Source of the DNA: an uncultured Bacilli bacterium
GTDB taxonomy: Bacteria > Bacillota_I > Bacilli_A > RF39 > UBA660
DNA: 36,746 nucleotides
Assembly (NCBI GenBank): GCA_947631035.1
Contig: CANRJW010000012.1
Location: forward strand, 1 to 36,746
Reading direction: 5' to 3'
In this document: piece after piece, positions 8,353 to 15,568 of the stretch
Numbering within the stretch: the stretch's first letter is position 1
Layout of the letters: each line of letters opens with the position of its first letter
Notes under the pieces: model-generated
What the model saw: the letters and a program-made list of their open reading frames with translations, nothing else
Databases searched by the model: none
What the model was told of the DNA's origin: nothing
Translations under genes and position numbers: made by a program

Positions 8353-9483
8353 ATGATTTATTTAGATTATAGTGCTACGACTCCTATTTCTTACGATGTA
8401 CTAGATTCTTACAATAAAGCAAGTAAAGATTTTTTAGGAAATCCCAATTCTTTGCATAGTTTAGGAATGAAATCAAAAGAGTTAGTGAATAGTGCAACGA
8501 AACAAATTAGTGAACTATTTGGAGTAAATGAATCGGAAATTCTTTATACAAGTGGAGCCACTGAATCCAATAATTTAGCTTTAATTGGAACTGCTTTTGC
8601 CAATCAAAAAAGAGGAAATCATATCATTGTATCTAAACTAGAACATCCTTCTATATATGGAATATGCTCTTACTTAGAAAAATTTGGGTTTGAAATCAGT
8701 TATGTTAATCATACGGAAGATGGACTTGTGGATTTTGAAGATTTAAAAGAAAAAATGCGTAGTACAACCATTTTAGTAAGTATTTGTGCTGTAAATAGTG
8801 AACTTGGGGTAAGGCAACCCATTAAATCCATTCGTCAAATTATTAAAAAAGAAAATCCCAATGTTTATTTTCATAGCGATATGACGCAAGCTTTAGGAAA
8901 GATTCCTATTAATTTAAAAGATGTTGATTTAGCTAGTTTTTCTCTACATAAAATATATGGTCCTAAGGGAATTGGTATTCTTTATAAAAATTCTGGAGTA
9001 AAAATGATTCCTATTATTCATGGAAGTGATAAGGAAAATCTAAGACCTGGAACACCAGCAGTTCCTTTAATTGCGGCGGCAGCGAAAGCGATTCGTTTGG
9101 GAATTCAAGATTTGGATCGTAAAGAAACTTTTATTCGTAAATTAAATGAAAGAATTGTAGAAGAGGTAAGTTTACTACAAAATGTGGTTATCAATAGTAC
9201 AAAATATTCCATTCCTCATATTTTAAATATTAGTTTGTTAAATATTCGTCCTGAAACTTTTATTCATGCGATGGAAGAATATGAAATCTATATTGGAACC
9301 AATACCGCTTGTTCAAGTGGGGAAATTTCTTCTTCAGTGATGGTTCTTTACAATGATAAAAAAAGAGCTTCTACGACGATAAGAATTAGTTTATCTTATT
9401 TAACAACAGCAGAAGAAATAACAAGATTTTTAAATTGTTTTCAAATTGCTTATAAAAAATTAAACAGTTTAATGGAAGATTAA
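8353..9483 (+). CDS. nifZ: Cysteine desulfurase, NifS/IscS family (NifZ type, ThiI partner)
   Basis: 376 residues of a PLP-dependent class V aminotransferase. MIYLDYSATTP opens the protein, TSGATESNN (around residue 75) and HSDMTQALGKI (around 176) are the family blocks, the PLP lysine is in SFSLHKIYGPKG (K200), and the persulfide-forming cysteine is C320 in TACSSGE. The enzyme takes sulfur from cysteine and passes it to acceptors. Next to thiI the likely job is sulfur supply for 4-thiouridine in tRNA and for thiamine, as for Bacillus NifZ-ThiI. AGAGGTGA at 8337-8344 supports ATG 8353; a TTG two codons earlier is less likely. A terminator begins inside its last codons, so thiI is probably transcribed separately. 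Confidence 0.93.
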   Translation: MIYLDYSATTPISYDVLDSYNKASKDFLGNPNSLHSLGMKSKELVNSATKQISELFGVNESEILYTSGATESNNLALIGTAFANQKRGNHIIVSKLEHPSIYGICSYLEKFGFEISYVNHTEDGLVDFEDLKEKMRSTTILVSICAVNSELGVRQPIKSIRQIIKKENPNVYFHSDMTQALGKIPINLKDVDLASFSLHKIYGPKGIGILYKNSGVKMIPIIHGSDKENLRPGTPAVPLIAAAAKAIRLGIQDLDRKETFIRKLNERIVEEVSLLQNVVINSTKYSIPHILNISLLNIRPETFIHAMEEYEIYIGTNTACSSGEISSSVMVLYNDKKRASTTIRISLSYLTTAEEITRFLNCFQIAYKKLNSLMED

Positions 9484-9495
9484 ACTGTTTTTTTT
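9462..9495 (+). terminator. Terminator overlapping the 3' end of the cysteine desulfurase gene
   Basis: A perfect 11-bp stem, AAACAGTTTAA (9462-9472) and TTAAACTGTTT (9480-9490), 7-nt loop, T tract to 9495. The first arm and loop are coding; the stop codon 9481-9483 lies in the second arm. Confidence 0.9.
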
Positions 9496-9507
9496 ACATA
9501 TTTAATT

Positions 9508-9605
9508 GTTACCAAAAAAGTAGTTAAATAAATTTTTGACGAGTTAAAAAGTAATGGATAAAAAAATAGATAAATAGCCTGGGGGTAATGCACTTTTTTG
9601 GTAAC
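9508..9605. repeat. 14-bp inverted repeat upstream of thiI
   Basis: GTTACCAAAAAAGT (9508-9521) and its exact reverse complement (9592-9605) enclose 70 bp holding a possible promoter (TTGACG, 17 bp, TAAAAA) and a CTGGGGG run. No protein is encoded. It could be a wide operator or the closing stem of an RNA. Confidence 0.6.
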
Positions 9606-9615
9606 GTTATGCTAT

Positions 9616-9737
9616 TATAATGAATCATTTTTTATTTACAAGGGATTCGACAAAACTAGAAGAAACTTCCCATATTTCGACGAAAATTGCTAGTTTTCTT
9701 CCTATTTATCGTTTATAATACTATCAAGGTGAGGGAA
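9616..9737 (+). promoter_or_regulatory. thiI upstream region: -10 boxes, inverted repeat, possible Spo0A boxes
   Basis: Two TATAAT boxes are present at 9616-9621 and 9714-9719, neither with a good -35. TTCGACA (9646-9652) and TTCGACG (9676-9682) are direct repeats; the first is the reverse complement of the Spo0A-box core TGTCGAA. AAAACTAG (9653-9660) and CTAGTTTT (9690-9697) form an inverted repeat between them. The -10 at 9714 is best placed for thiI. Confidence 0.3.
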
Positions 9738-10928
9738 ATGGAAAAAATTATTCTCATTAAATATGGTGAATTAACCACGAAGAAAGAAAATATTAACCTT
9801 TTTATTCAAACTTTAAAAGAAAATATCAAATACAAATTAAAGGATGAGCCAGTAGAAATTCAATATGATAAAGGAAGAATGTTTATAAGAGGATTAAAGG
9901 ACAACTATGATAAAGTGATTGCCAAGTTAAAAGAAGTGTTTGGCATTCATGAAATAGTCGTTTGTTATGAAATCAAAACGTTAGATTTAGAAGAAATAAA
10001 AAAAGAAGTACTTTCTTTAGTTCAAGAAAAAGAATTTAAAACTTTTAAAGTAGAAACGAAAAGAAGTAATAAGGCAATTCTAAAAAACAGTTTAGAAATT
10101 AGTAGTGAAATAGGGGCTTTTTTACTTAAGAATAAAAAAGGAATTGTTGTGGATGTACACAATCCGGAAGTGGTGATTCATGTCGAGATGCGCAATAATG
10201 GAACGTATCTTTATTTTGAGAAGGAATTAGGTCTTGGTGGGTATCCCGTTTCCACGTTGGGTAAAGGAATATTGATGCTTAGTGGAGGTATTGATTCTCC
10301 AGTTGCTGGCTATATGGCAATCAAACGTGGCGTTAAGCTAGAAGCCCTTTATTTTGAAAGTCCTCCTCATACCAGCATAGAAGCCAAAAACAAAGTACTG
10401 GAACTAGCTAAAATTTTAAGCAAATACAATAATGATTTAAAAGTGCATGTAATTCATTTTACGGAAATTCAAGAAGCCATTTATAAAAATATTCCTCACG
10501 AATATTTAATTACGATTATGAGAAGAATGATGTATCGAATTGCCGAGATTATTGCAAGTAGAAGTAACGCGAAAATTTTAGTCAATGGGGAATCGATTGG
10601 TCAAGTTGCTAGTCAAACACTAACGAGTATGAAAGCCATTAATGAGGTTGTTAAAATTCCCGTTATAAGACCGGTTGCTTGTTTTGATAAATTAGAAATT
10701 ATTGACCTTGCAAAAAAAATAAATACTTATGAAACGAGTATTTTGCCTTATGAAGATTGTTGTACCATTTTTGTTCCTGACCATCCTGTCATTAATCCTA
10801 AGGCAAGACTTTGTGAGGAGTATGAAAAGAGGATTCCTTATAAAGATTTAATTTATGAGGCCATTAAAAATCATGAAGTGATTAAAGTAAGTGAAAATAC
10901 CAAAAAGGATTTCGACGACTTACTTTAG
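9738..10928 (+). CDS. thiI: tRNA 4-thiouridine synthase / sulfurtransferase ThiI (short form)
   Basis: 396 residues: N-terminal ferredoxin-like and THUMP domains (about 1-165) and a PP-loop ATP pyrophosphatase domain with LSGGIDSPVAGYMA (S182 region). This is followed by NGESIGQVASQTL and EDCCTIFVPDHP near the C-terminus. There is no rhodanese domain, as in the Bacillus short form, so persulfide must come straight from the desulfurase encoded just upstream. ThiI adenylates and thiolates U8 of tRNA and in many bacteria supplies sulfur for the thiamine thiazole. AAGGTGAG before ATG 9738 fixes the start; the frame extends upstream to 9687 but without a ribosome-binding site and across the -10 box. 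Confidence 0.95.
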   Translation: MEKIILIKYGELTTKKENINLFIQTLKENIKYKLKDEPVEIQYDKGRMFIRGLKDNYDKVIAKLKEVFGIHEIVVCYEIKTLDLEEIKKEVLSLVQEKEFKTFKVETKRSNKAILKNSLEISSEIGAFLLKNKKGIVVDVHNPEVVIHVEMRNNGTYLYFEKELGLGGYPVSTLGKGILMLSGGIDSPVAGYMAIKRGVKLEALYFESPPHTSIEAKNKVLELAKILSKYNNDLKVHVIHFTEIQEAIYKNIPHEYLITIMRRMMYRIAEIIASRSNAKILVNGESIGQVASQTLTSMKAINEVVKIPVIRPVACFDKLEIIDLAKKINTYETSILPYEDCCTIFVPDHPVINPKARLCEEYEKRIPYKDLIYEAIKNHEVIKVSENTKKDFDDLL

Positions 10929-10929
10929 G

Positions 10930-10958
10930 TTGACTTATTTAATTCTTTTTTCTATACT
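10930..10958 (+). promoter_or_regulatory. Strong promoter just after thiI
   Basis: TTGACT (10930-10935), 17 bp, TATACT (10953-10958). It starts two bases after the thiI stop codon and fires toward a terminator about 75 bp away with no plus-strand gene in between. Confidence 0.65.
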
Positions 10959-10964
10959 TAATAA

Positions 10965-11037
10965 AAAGCGAGTGATTCCGGCTCAGAACAGGAACTTAAA
11001 AAAGCAAAAATTAGAGGCATGAAACTCTAATTTTTTT
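10965..11037 (+). ncRNA. Candidate small RNA of about 73 nt
   Basis: The interval is bounded by a near-consensus promoter and a strong terminator and contains no plus-strand open frame of note. Its 5' half has unusually mixed sequence for this genome (GAGTGATTCCGGCTCAG) with a small ATTCC/GGAAC-type stem. The 3' end overlaps the tail of the DUF1540 gene on the other strand, so it could also act as its antisense. No known RNA family recognised. Confidence 0.4.
11006..11037. terminator. Bidirectional terminator between sRNA candidate and DUF1540 gene
   Basis: AAATTAGAG (11008-11016) and CTCTAATTT (11025-11033) with an 8-nt loop. T follows on the plus strand (11031-11037) and A precedes (11006-11010), giving a U tail on the minus strand. 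Confidence 0.85.
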
Positions 11038-11179
11038 CTTTAAAGCTCGCACAATTTGCCGTGTTTTTCTTTTGATTTTTTACTTCAATTTTGCCTAAAT
11101 TGCAATAGTTGTCTTTACTATGATACATACAGTTTTCAACTGTACAAAGAATACATTGATTAAAATAAATATCGTTCAT
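11027..11179 (-). CDS. DUF1540 cysteine-motif mini-protein
   Basis: A 50-residue protein starting at ATG 11179-11177 after an excellent AGGTGAG site on the minus strand. The cysteine pattern CILCTVENCMYHSKDNYC, then IEV and TANCASF, is the DUF1540 signature, probably a small metal-binding module. DUF1540 proteins are common in spore-forming Firmicutes; their role is not known to me. It is convergent with the candidate sRNA and shares its terminator hairpin. Its promoter would lie in 11180-11230; I see no convincing -35. Confidence 0.85.
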   Translation of the reverse strand: MNDIYFNQCILCTVENCMYHSKDNYCNLGKIEVKNQKKNTANCASFKEKN

Positions 11180-11249
11180 ATTTTCTCACCTATTAAAGTA
11201 GTCTACATAAAAAGAGAAATTTTATACATACTATAATTAGGTGATAAGG

Positions 11250-11450
11250 ATGCGTAAACATATAGAAGATTATTATAAAAGTTATGATGGAAAATATGAA
11301 AATGGTATGGAAAAAATTATTCGCGAACAATTTAATGAGTATGGGTATAATTTTGATAGTAATCAAAAAAGGGTAATTGACTATGATGCTTTAGCAAGTA
11401 AGACCGATTATAAAAATGTCAAAAAGTCATTAGAAGCAAAAGAAAGATAG
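11250..11450 (+). CDS. Small hypothetical protein, charged
   Basis: 66 residues from ATG 11250, preceded by TAGGTGAT at about 11238-11245 and TATAAT at 11232-11237. The protein is helical, rich in Lys, Tyr and Glu, with no membrane segment or cysteine (REQFNEYGYNFDSNQKRVID in the middle). I do not recognise the family. The -10 lies only about 12 bp upstream of the start, so the leader is very short. A terminator follows at once. Confidence 0.6.
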   Translation: MRKHIEDYYKSYDGKYENGMEKIIREQFNEYGYNFDSNQKRVIDYDALASKTDYKNVKKSLEAKER

Positions 11451-11469
11451 CCAAAAAGGCTTTTTTTTT
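11449..11469 (+). terminator. Terminator before ackA
   Basis: AGCC (11449-11452), 5-nt loop, GGCT (11458-11461) and nine T. Short stem but clear T tract. Confidence 0.65.
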
Positions 11470-11497
11470 GTATAATACTTAATGAGGTGTAAAGAAA

Positions 11498-12694
11498 ATG
11501 AAAATATTAACAGTCAATGCCGGAAGTTCATCTTTAAAATTTAATTGTATTGAACTCCCAAGCGAAAAAGAATTAATTAGTGGTTATTTTGAAAAAATTG
11601 GTATGAATGGAAGTTTTTATAATATCAAAATTGATGGGGTAAAAACCAAAAAAGAAGTAGAATTAAAGAATCATAATGATGCTGTAGCTTATTTAAAAGA
11701 AGAATTAATCAATAATAATATTGTGGCTTCTTTAGAGGAGATTGATGGAGTAGGACATCGTTTAGTGCATGGTGGAGATCGTTTTAAAGAGTCTGTTTTA
11801 ATTACAGAGGAAGTTTTAAGCGAGTGTGAAAAGTTTAATGATTTAGCACCCCTTCATAATCCTGCTATGTTATCTTGTATTCGTGCGTTTCAAGAGGCTC
11901 TTCCTGATACGCCAATGGTAGGTGTTTTTGATACGTCTTTCCATCAAACTATACCTGAATTAAATTATTTATATTCTGTTCCTTATGAATGGTATCAAAA
12001 TTATGGCATTCGTAAATATGGTTTTCATGGAACAAGCCATCGTTATATTATGAAAACTGTTCAAAAAATGTTAAATAAAGAAAAGGTCAATATGATTTGT
12101 TGCCATATTGGTAGTGGTGGTTCTATTTGCTGTATTAAAGATGGTAAAAGTTATGATACGACAATGGGATTTAGTCCAAATGCTGGACTTATGATGGGAA
12201 CTCGTTCTGGTGATATCGATTATTCTGTCATTCCTTATTATATGGATAAAACCGGTAAAACGATTATGGAAGTTGACCATATCTTAAATAAAGAAAGTGG
12301 TTTATTTGGAATTAGTGGAGAGTATTCTGACCATCGTGATATTGAAGAAGGTATCAAAGAAGGAAAAGAAAGATGTTCTTTAGCCAATGATATGTATATC
12401 GATCGTATTGTTGGTTATATTGCCAAGTATTATGTAGATTTAGATGGGAATGTTGATTGTTTAGTCTTTACTGCCGGTCTTGGTGAAAATGCTCGTGAAT
12501 TTAGAGCAGCAATCATTAGTAAACTTTCTTCTTTGGGTATTTATCTTGATGCAGAAGAGAATGATAAAATCGCCGGTTATTTAGAAAAAAATGAAGGATT
12601 GATTTCTTCAAGTGAATCAAAAGTACCTGTATATGTTATTCCAACCAACGAAGAATTAATGATTGCACTTGATACGTATAACATTATTAAATAG
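11498..12694 (+). CDS. ackA: Acetate kinase
   Basis: 398 residues, the normal size. Family landmarks in order: LTVNAGSSSLKFN at the N-terminus (phosphate-binding 1), VGHRLVHGGD (near 88), VFDTSFHQTIPE (near 146), YGFHGTSHRY (near 178), HIGSGGSICCIKDG (near 203), MMGTRSGDIDYSVI (near 230), FTAGLGENAREFR (near 325). It converts acetyl phosphate and ADP to acetate and ATP in fermentation. GAGGTG at about 11484-11489 supports ATG 11498. The nrnA-like gene follows after 11 nt, so they probably form an operon. No pta is in the window. Confidence 0.97.
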   Translation: MKILTVNAGSSSLKFNCIELPSEKELISGYFEKIGMNGSFYNIKIDGVKTKKEVELKNHNDAVAYLKEELINNNIVASLEEIDGVGHRLVHGGDRFKESVLITEEVLSECEKFNDLAPLHNPAMLSCIRAFQEALPDTPMVGVFDTSFHQTIPELNYLYSVPYEWYQNYGIRKYGFHGTSHRYIMKTVQKMLNKEKVNMICCHIGSGGSICCIKDGKSYDTTMGFSPNAGLMMGTRSGDIDYSVIPYYMDKTGKTIMEVDHILNKESGLFGISGEYSDHRDIEEGIKEGKERCSLANDMYIDRIVGYIAKYYVDLDGNVDCLVFTAGLGENAREFRAAIISKLSSLGIYLDAEENDKIAGYLEKNEGLISSSESKVPVYVIPTNEELMIALDTYNIIK

Positions 12695-12705
12695 GAGGGA
12701 TAAAC

Positions 12706-13668
12706 ATGGCTATGGATACCAGCAAAGAAATTGTAAAAAAAATAAAAAAATATAACACAATTGTTGTAGCAAGACATGTTGGTCCTGATCCAGATGCTGT
12801 TGCAAGCCAAATTGCTTTAAGAGATGCGATAAGACTTACGTATCCTCATAAAAAAGTTCTAGCGGTAGGAGCAAGTGTTACCAAATTCAAATATTTTGGA
12901 GCATTAGATAAAGAAGAGTATCAAGATGTAGAAAATGCTTTGTTGATACTCCTTGATGTTCCAACACTTGATCGTGTGGATGGGATATTCGGTTTATCTT
13001 ATAAAGAAATCATTAAAATTGATCATCATCCTTGTGAAGAAAAAGTTGGAAATGTGGAACTCGTCGATGAGACAGCCTCTTCTACTTGTCAATTGATTAC
13101 AGAACTTATTTTTAAAACAAACTTAAAAATGGATAAAAATATTGCAAGTAATCTATTTTTAGGTATTGTTTCGGATAGCGATCGTTTCTTACTTTCTTAT
13201 ACAACAGCGAAAACATTTAAAATTGTATCAAAATTAATTGACGAATATGCTTTAGATTTTACTAGTCTTTATCCAAAGCTTTATGAAAGACCATTAAATG
13301 AAATAAGATTTCATGGTTATTTAGCAGAGCATTTGTCTTTAACGGAAAATGGTTTTGCCTATATAAAAATTACTCCAGAAATTTTAAAAGAATATGATGT
13401 TGATAATGCAACACCTTCCAATATGATTAATGATTTTAATTATATTAGAGAGGTACTTGTTTGGACGTTTGTAACATACGATGAGAAAAATATGATTTAT
13501 AAAGTGAATATTCGTAGTCGAGGTCCGATTATTAATACTGTTGCAGAACATTATAATGGTGGTGGACATAAATTTGCTAGTGGAGCAAGATGTAAAACAG
13601 AAGAAGAGATTGATGCTTTATTAAAAGAGTTAGATCAAGCTTGTAAAGAATATAAAGAAATAAAATGA
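12706..13668 (+). CDS. nrnA: DHH-family phosphoesterase, NrnA-like nano-RNase / pAp phosphatase
   Basis: 320 residues with the DHH/DHHA1 layout. The first metal motif is GPDPDAVASQ (about 26-35), the second is LLDVPTLDRV (near 84-93), the third IDHHPCEE (about 105-112), then SDSDRFLLSYT (near 158) and the DHHA1 glycine motif GGGHKFASGAR near residue 286. NrnA degrades 2-5 nt RNAs and dephosphorylates 3'-phosphoadenosine phosphate; related enzymes cleave cyclic dinucleotide products. Length and lack of extra domains fit NrnA rather than RecJ or GdpP. GGAGGGAT before ATG 12706. No clear terminator follows. Confidence 0.88.
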   Translation: MAMDTSKEIVKKIKKYNTIVVARHVGPDPDAVASQIALRDAIRLTYPHKKVLAVGASVTKFKYFGALDKEEYQDVENALLILLDVPTLDRVDGIFGLSYKEIIKIDHHPCEEKVGNVELVDETASSTCQLITELIFKTNLKMDKNIASNLFLGIVSDSDRFLLSYTTAKTFKIVSKLIDEYALDFTSLYPKLYERPLNEIRFHGYLAEHLSLTENGFAYIKITPEILKEYDVDNATPSNMINDFNYIREVLVWTFVTYDEKNMIYKVNIRSRGPIINTVAEHYNGGGHKFASGARCKTEEEIDALLKELDQACKEYKEIK

Positions 13669-13686
13669 TAATTTAAGTAAAAAAAC

Positions 13687-13714
13687 TTGTGTTCTATAAA
13701 AAATAAATTATAAT
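13687..13714 (+). promoter_or_regulatory. Promoter of the C-rich RNA candidate
   Basis: TTGTGT (13687-13692), 16 bp, TATAAT (13709-13714). Confidence 0.45.
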
Positions 13715-13720
13715 GAGTAA

Positions 13721-13829
13721 AGGATTCGTACAAGTAAATGTAAAAATTCTTTGTTTAAAACTACCACCGATTTCTACTTTAAAAAAGTCCAACCCCCCTG
13801 AAGAGAAAGCAAAAGCTTTCTCATTTTTG
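13721..13829 (+). ncRNA. Candidate C-rich small RNA (copy 1 of the CCCCCC box)
   Basis: About 109 nt from a plausible promoter to a strong terminator (GAGAAAGC 13803-13810 / GCTTTCTC 13815-13822, T tail). Just ahead of the hairpin is an unpaired-looking box, GTCCAACCCCCCTGAAG (13787-13803). An almost identical box with its own terminator occurs at 15422-15467. The arrangement, C-rich loop then terminator, is that of small RNAs that bind Shine-Dalgarno sequences in Firmicutes. A minus-strand frame of 63 codons over this region has no ribosome-binding site and is probably spurious. The rest of 13669-14295 holds the direct repeat and the RNA unit listed next. Confidence 0.4.
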
Positions 13830-13883
13830 TTTTTTCTAAGTTTTATGAAGCCTAAATAGTGAGTAATAATTTTTTTTCTAACC

Positions 13884-13912
13884 ATTTTAGGTAATAATTA
13901 GGTATTAAAATT
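13884..13912 (+). repeat. 29-bp direct repeat, copy 1
   Basis: ATTTTAGGTAATAATTAG starts a 29-base sequence found again at 15299-15327 with a single G/A difference. The two copies flank the structured RNA candidate and the DUF1016 gene. Confidence 0.85.
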
Positions 13913-13961
13913 TTATTTTTTTATCTTATAGGAAAGTTCTTAGAAAACTTTAAAAAATATC

Positions 13962-13990
13962 TTGCAAACAATCGTTTGCCGTTATATAAT
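13962..13990 (+). promoter_or_regulatory. Promoter with inverted-repeat operator
   Basis: TTGCAA (13962-13967), 17 bp, TATAAT (13985-13990). GCAAAC (13964-13969) and GTTTGC (13974-13979) form an inverted repeat lying on the -35 box and spacer, similar in half-site to LacI/PurR-family operators. Such a site would block transcription of the RNA that follows. Confidence 0.6.
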
Positions 13991-13996
13991 CATTTT

Positions 13997-14222
13997 GTAA
14001 AGCAAGAAAATAATGATTGCTTATCAATAGGGATATCAATGCTAGTATAAATATAAGGGCAGAAGGGTTAATTAAAAGAAAAGAAAAAGTGAAAAAAGAA
14101 AGTACGGTGGCGACCATCGGAAGTTAGGCTTGTGGAGGAGGAAACTCCAATGAAACAAGAAAAAGGAATCGTGAGGTTCCTTAAGGTAAAACAAAAAAAT
14201 TTTAATTTGTTGTTTTACTTTT
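13997..14222 (+). ncRNA. Candidate structured noncoding RNA, about 225 nt, unidentified
   Basis: The stretch from the promoter above to the hairpin GTAAAACAA (14186-14194) / TTGTTTTAC (14210-14218) plus T tail has no coding frame of note. It shows several local helices: AGCAA/TTGCT near its 5' end, CTTGT...ACAAG enclosing GGAG/CTCC around 14130-14160, and GGAA/TTCC just before the terminator. The middle (GGTGGCGACCATCGGAAG) is far less AT-rich than its surroundings. I could not match it to RNase P, tmRNA, SRP, 6S, a T-box or a common riboswitch. It may be a leader or a separate RNA partner of the nuclease gene downstream. Confidence 0.5.
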
Positions 14223-14295
14223 GTTCTAAAAATATATTTCAATATAAAAGTTTAAATAATTTTTGTTATAATAAAAATATAAAGGGAGGTTTGTA

Positions 14296-15297
14296 ATGTT
14301 AGAAAAAGATTTTAAAGATATAGTTTTAAATATTAAAAATGAAATAAAAACAAGTCAAACTAAAACAATGATTGAAGTAAACAAAAATTTAATCACGCTT
14401 TATTTTAGACTTGGAAAAATTATTTCAGAAAATAGTAAATATGGTAAAAGTTTTATTAAAAATGTTTCTACAGAATTAAAATTAGAATTTCCTAATATGA
14501 AAGGATTTTCTGAAAGAAATCTAAATTATATGAAATTATTTTACGAGGAATATAGAGATGATGAAAATTTGCAACAGCTTGTTGCAAATTTGCCTTGGGG
14601 TCATAATTTATTATTGATGGAGAAATTTAAAGATAAGAAAATTCGAAAATTGTATGCTCAAGCGACGATAGAAAATGGTTGGAGTAGAAATGTATTATCC
14701 TTTCAAATAGATGGACTATATCATTTAAGAGTAGGAAATAGTGCTAACAATTTTAATAATACATTACCTAATCCTAACAGTGATTTAGTAAATAATGTAA
14801 TTAAAGATCCGTACATATTTGATTTTATAACTCTAAAAGATGGATATAAAGAAAAAGAATTAGAAACAGCTATGATAAATAAAATTCGAGATGTTCTTTT
14901 GGAATTAGGAAATGGATTTAGTTTTGTTGGTAATCAGTATAAATTAACTGTTGGAAATGATGATTACTATATTGATTTACTTTTCTATCATTTAAAGTTA
15001 AGGTGTTATATTGTCGTAGAGTTAAAAGCAAATAGCTTCAGACCAGAATATGCTGGGAAAATGAATTTTTATCTTAATGCTGTAAACGACATGCTAAAAA
15101 GTGAATTTGATAATCCATCAATTGGACTTATACTTTGTCAAGAGAAAGATAAATTGACTGCTCAATATTCATTAAAGGGAATAGAACAACCGATAGGAGT
15201 AAGTTCTTATGAAATAGCAAAGTTTTTACCTGAAGATATATTAAGAGAACTTCCTACTGAAGAAGATATAAATCTTCATATTGATATAGAAGAATAA
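14296..15297 (+). CDS. DUF1016 / YhcG-type PDDEXK nuclease
   Basis: 333 residues. An N-terminal DUF1016 helical domain (about 1-150: LITLYFRLGKIISE, FSERNLNYMKLFYEEY, NLPWGHNLLLMEKFKD) is fused to a C-terminal PDDEXK nuclease fold with D in YYIDLLFYH and ExK in CYIVVELKANSF near residues 225-252. YhcG-like proteins are found in defence islands and near type I restriction systems; their target is not established. GGGAGG before ATG 14296 and an extended -10 (TGTTATAAT at 14264-14272) suggest it can be transcribed independently of the RNA upstream. It lies between two 29-bp direct repeats, consistent with a separately acquired cassette. Confidence 0.88.
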   Translation: MLEKDFKDIVLNIKNEIKTSQTKTMIEVNKNLITLYFRLGKIISENSKYGKSFIKNVSTELKLEFPNMKGFSERNLNYMKLFYEEYRDDENLQQLVANLPWGHNLLLMEKFKDKKIRKLYAQATIENGWSRNVLSFQIDGLYHLRVGNSANNFNNTLPNPNSDLVNNVIKDPYIFDFITLKDGYKEKELETAMINKIRDVLLELGNGFSFVGNQYKLTVGNDDYYIDLLFYHLKLRCYIVVELKANSFRPEYAGKMNFYLNAVNDMLKSEFDNPSIGLILCQEKDKLTAQYSLKGIEQPIGVSSYEIAKFLPEDILRELPTEEDINLHIDIEE

Positions 15298-15298
15298 A

Positions 15299-15327
15299 AT
15301 TTTAGGTAATAATTAGATATTAAAATT
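15299..15327 (+). repeat. 29-bp direct repeat, copy 2
   Basis: 28 of 29 bases match 13884-13912. It begins right after the DUF1016 stop codon. Confidence 0.85.
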
Positions 15328-15421
15328 ATCAATTTTTAATAAATTGTTTTAATTTTTTCTAATTTAAAATAAACAAAAAAGAAAAAAAATAAGGGAAAAA
15401 GTAAAATTTTAAGCGAAAAGA

Positions 15422-15467
15422 TTTAAAAAAGTCCACCCCCCTGAAGGAGCCGAAAAGCTTCATTTTT
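15422..15467 (+). ncRNA. C-rich box and terminator, copy 2
   Basis: TTTAAAAAAGTCCACCCCCC (15422-15441) leads into a weak terminator hairpin TGAAG (15442-15446) / CTTCA (15458-15462) with a T tail. It matches the box at 13778-13803 apart from one missing A. A promoter is not clear (TTGTTT 15344 and TAAAAT 15365 have only a 15-bp spacer), so whether it is the end of its own RNA or a relic is open. Otherwise 15328-15568 holds no gene. Confidence 0.4.
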
Positions 15468-15568
15468 ATGTGTTTTAATTTATATTAGTTTGATTAAGAT
15501 CTACTAATATTTAGAAAAGTTTATGTTGGTTTAGAAGAATTTCTAATTTTCGAGAATTAAAGTATAGC

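Noticed and set aside
13694-13885. 63-codon minus-strand frame between nrnA and the DUF1016 gene
   Set aside because: No ribosome-binding site, low-complexity product, and the only part resembling anything (GGLDFFK) is the reverse reading of the repeated C-rich box.
13997-14222. T-box riboswitch
   Set aside because: GGTGGCGACC only loosely resembles the T-box core, no specifier stem was recognised, and the downstream gene is a nuclease rather than an amino-acid gene.
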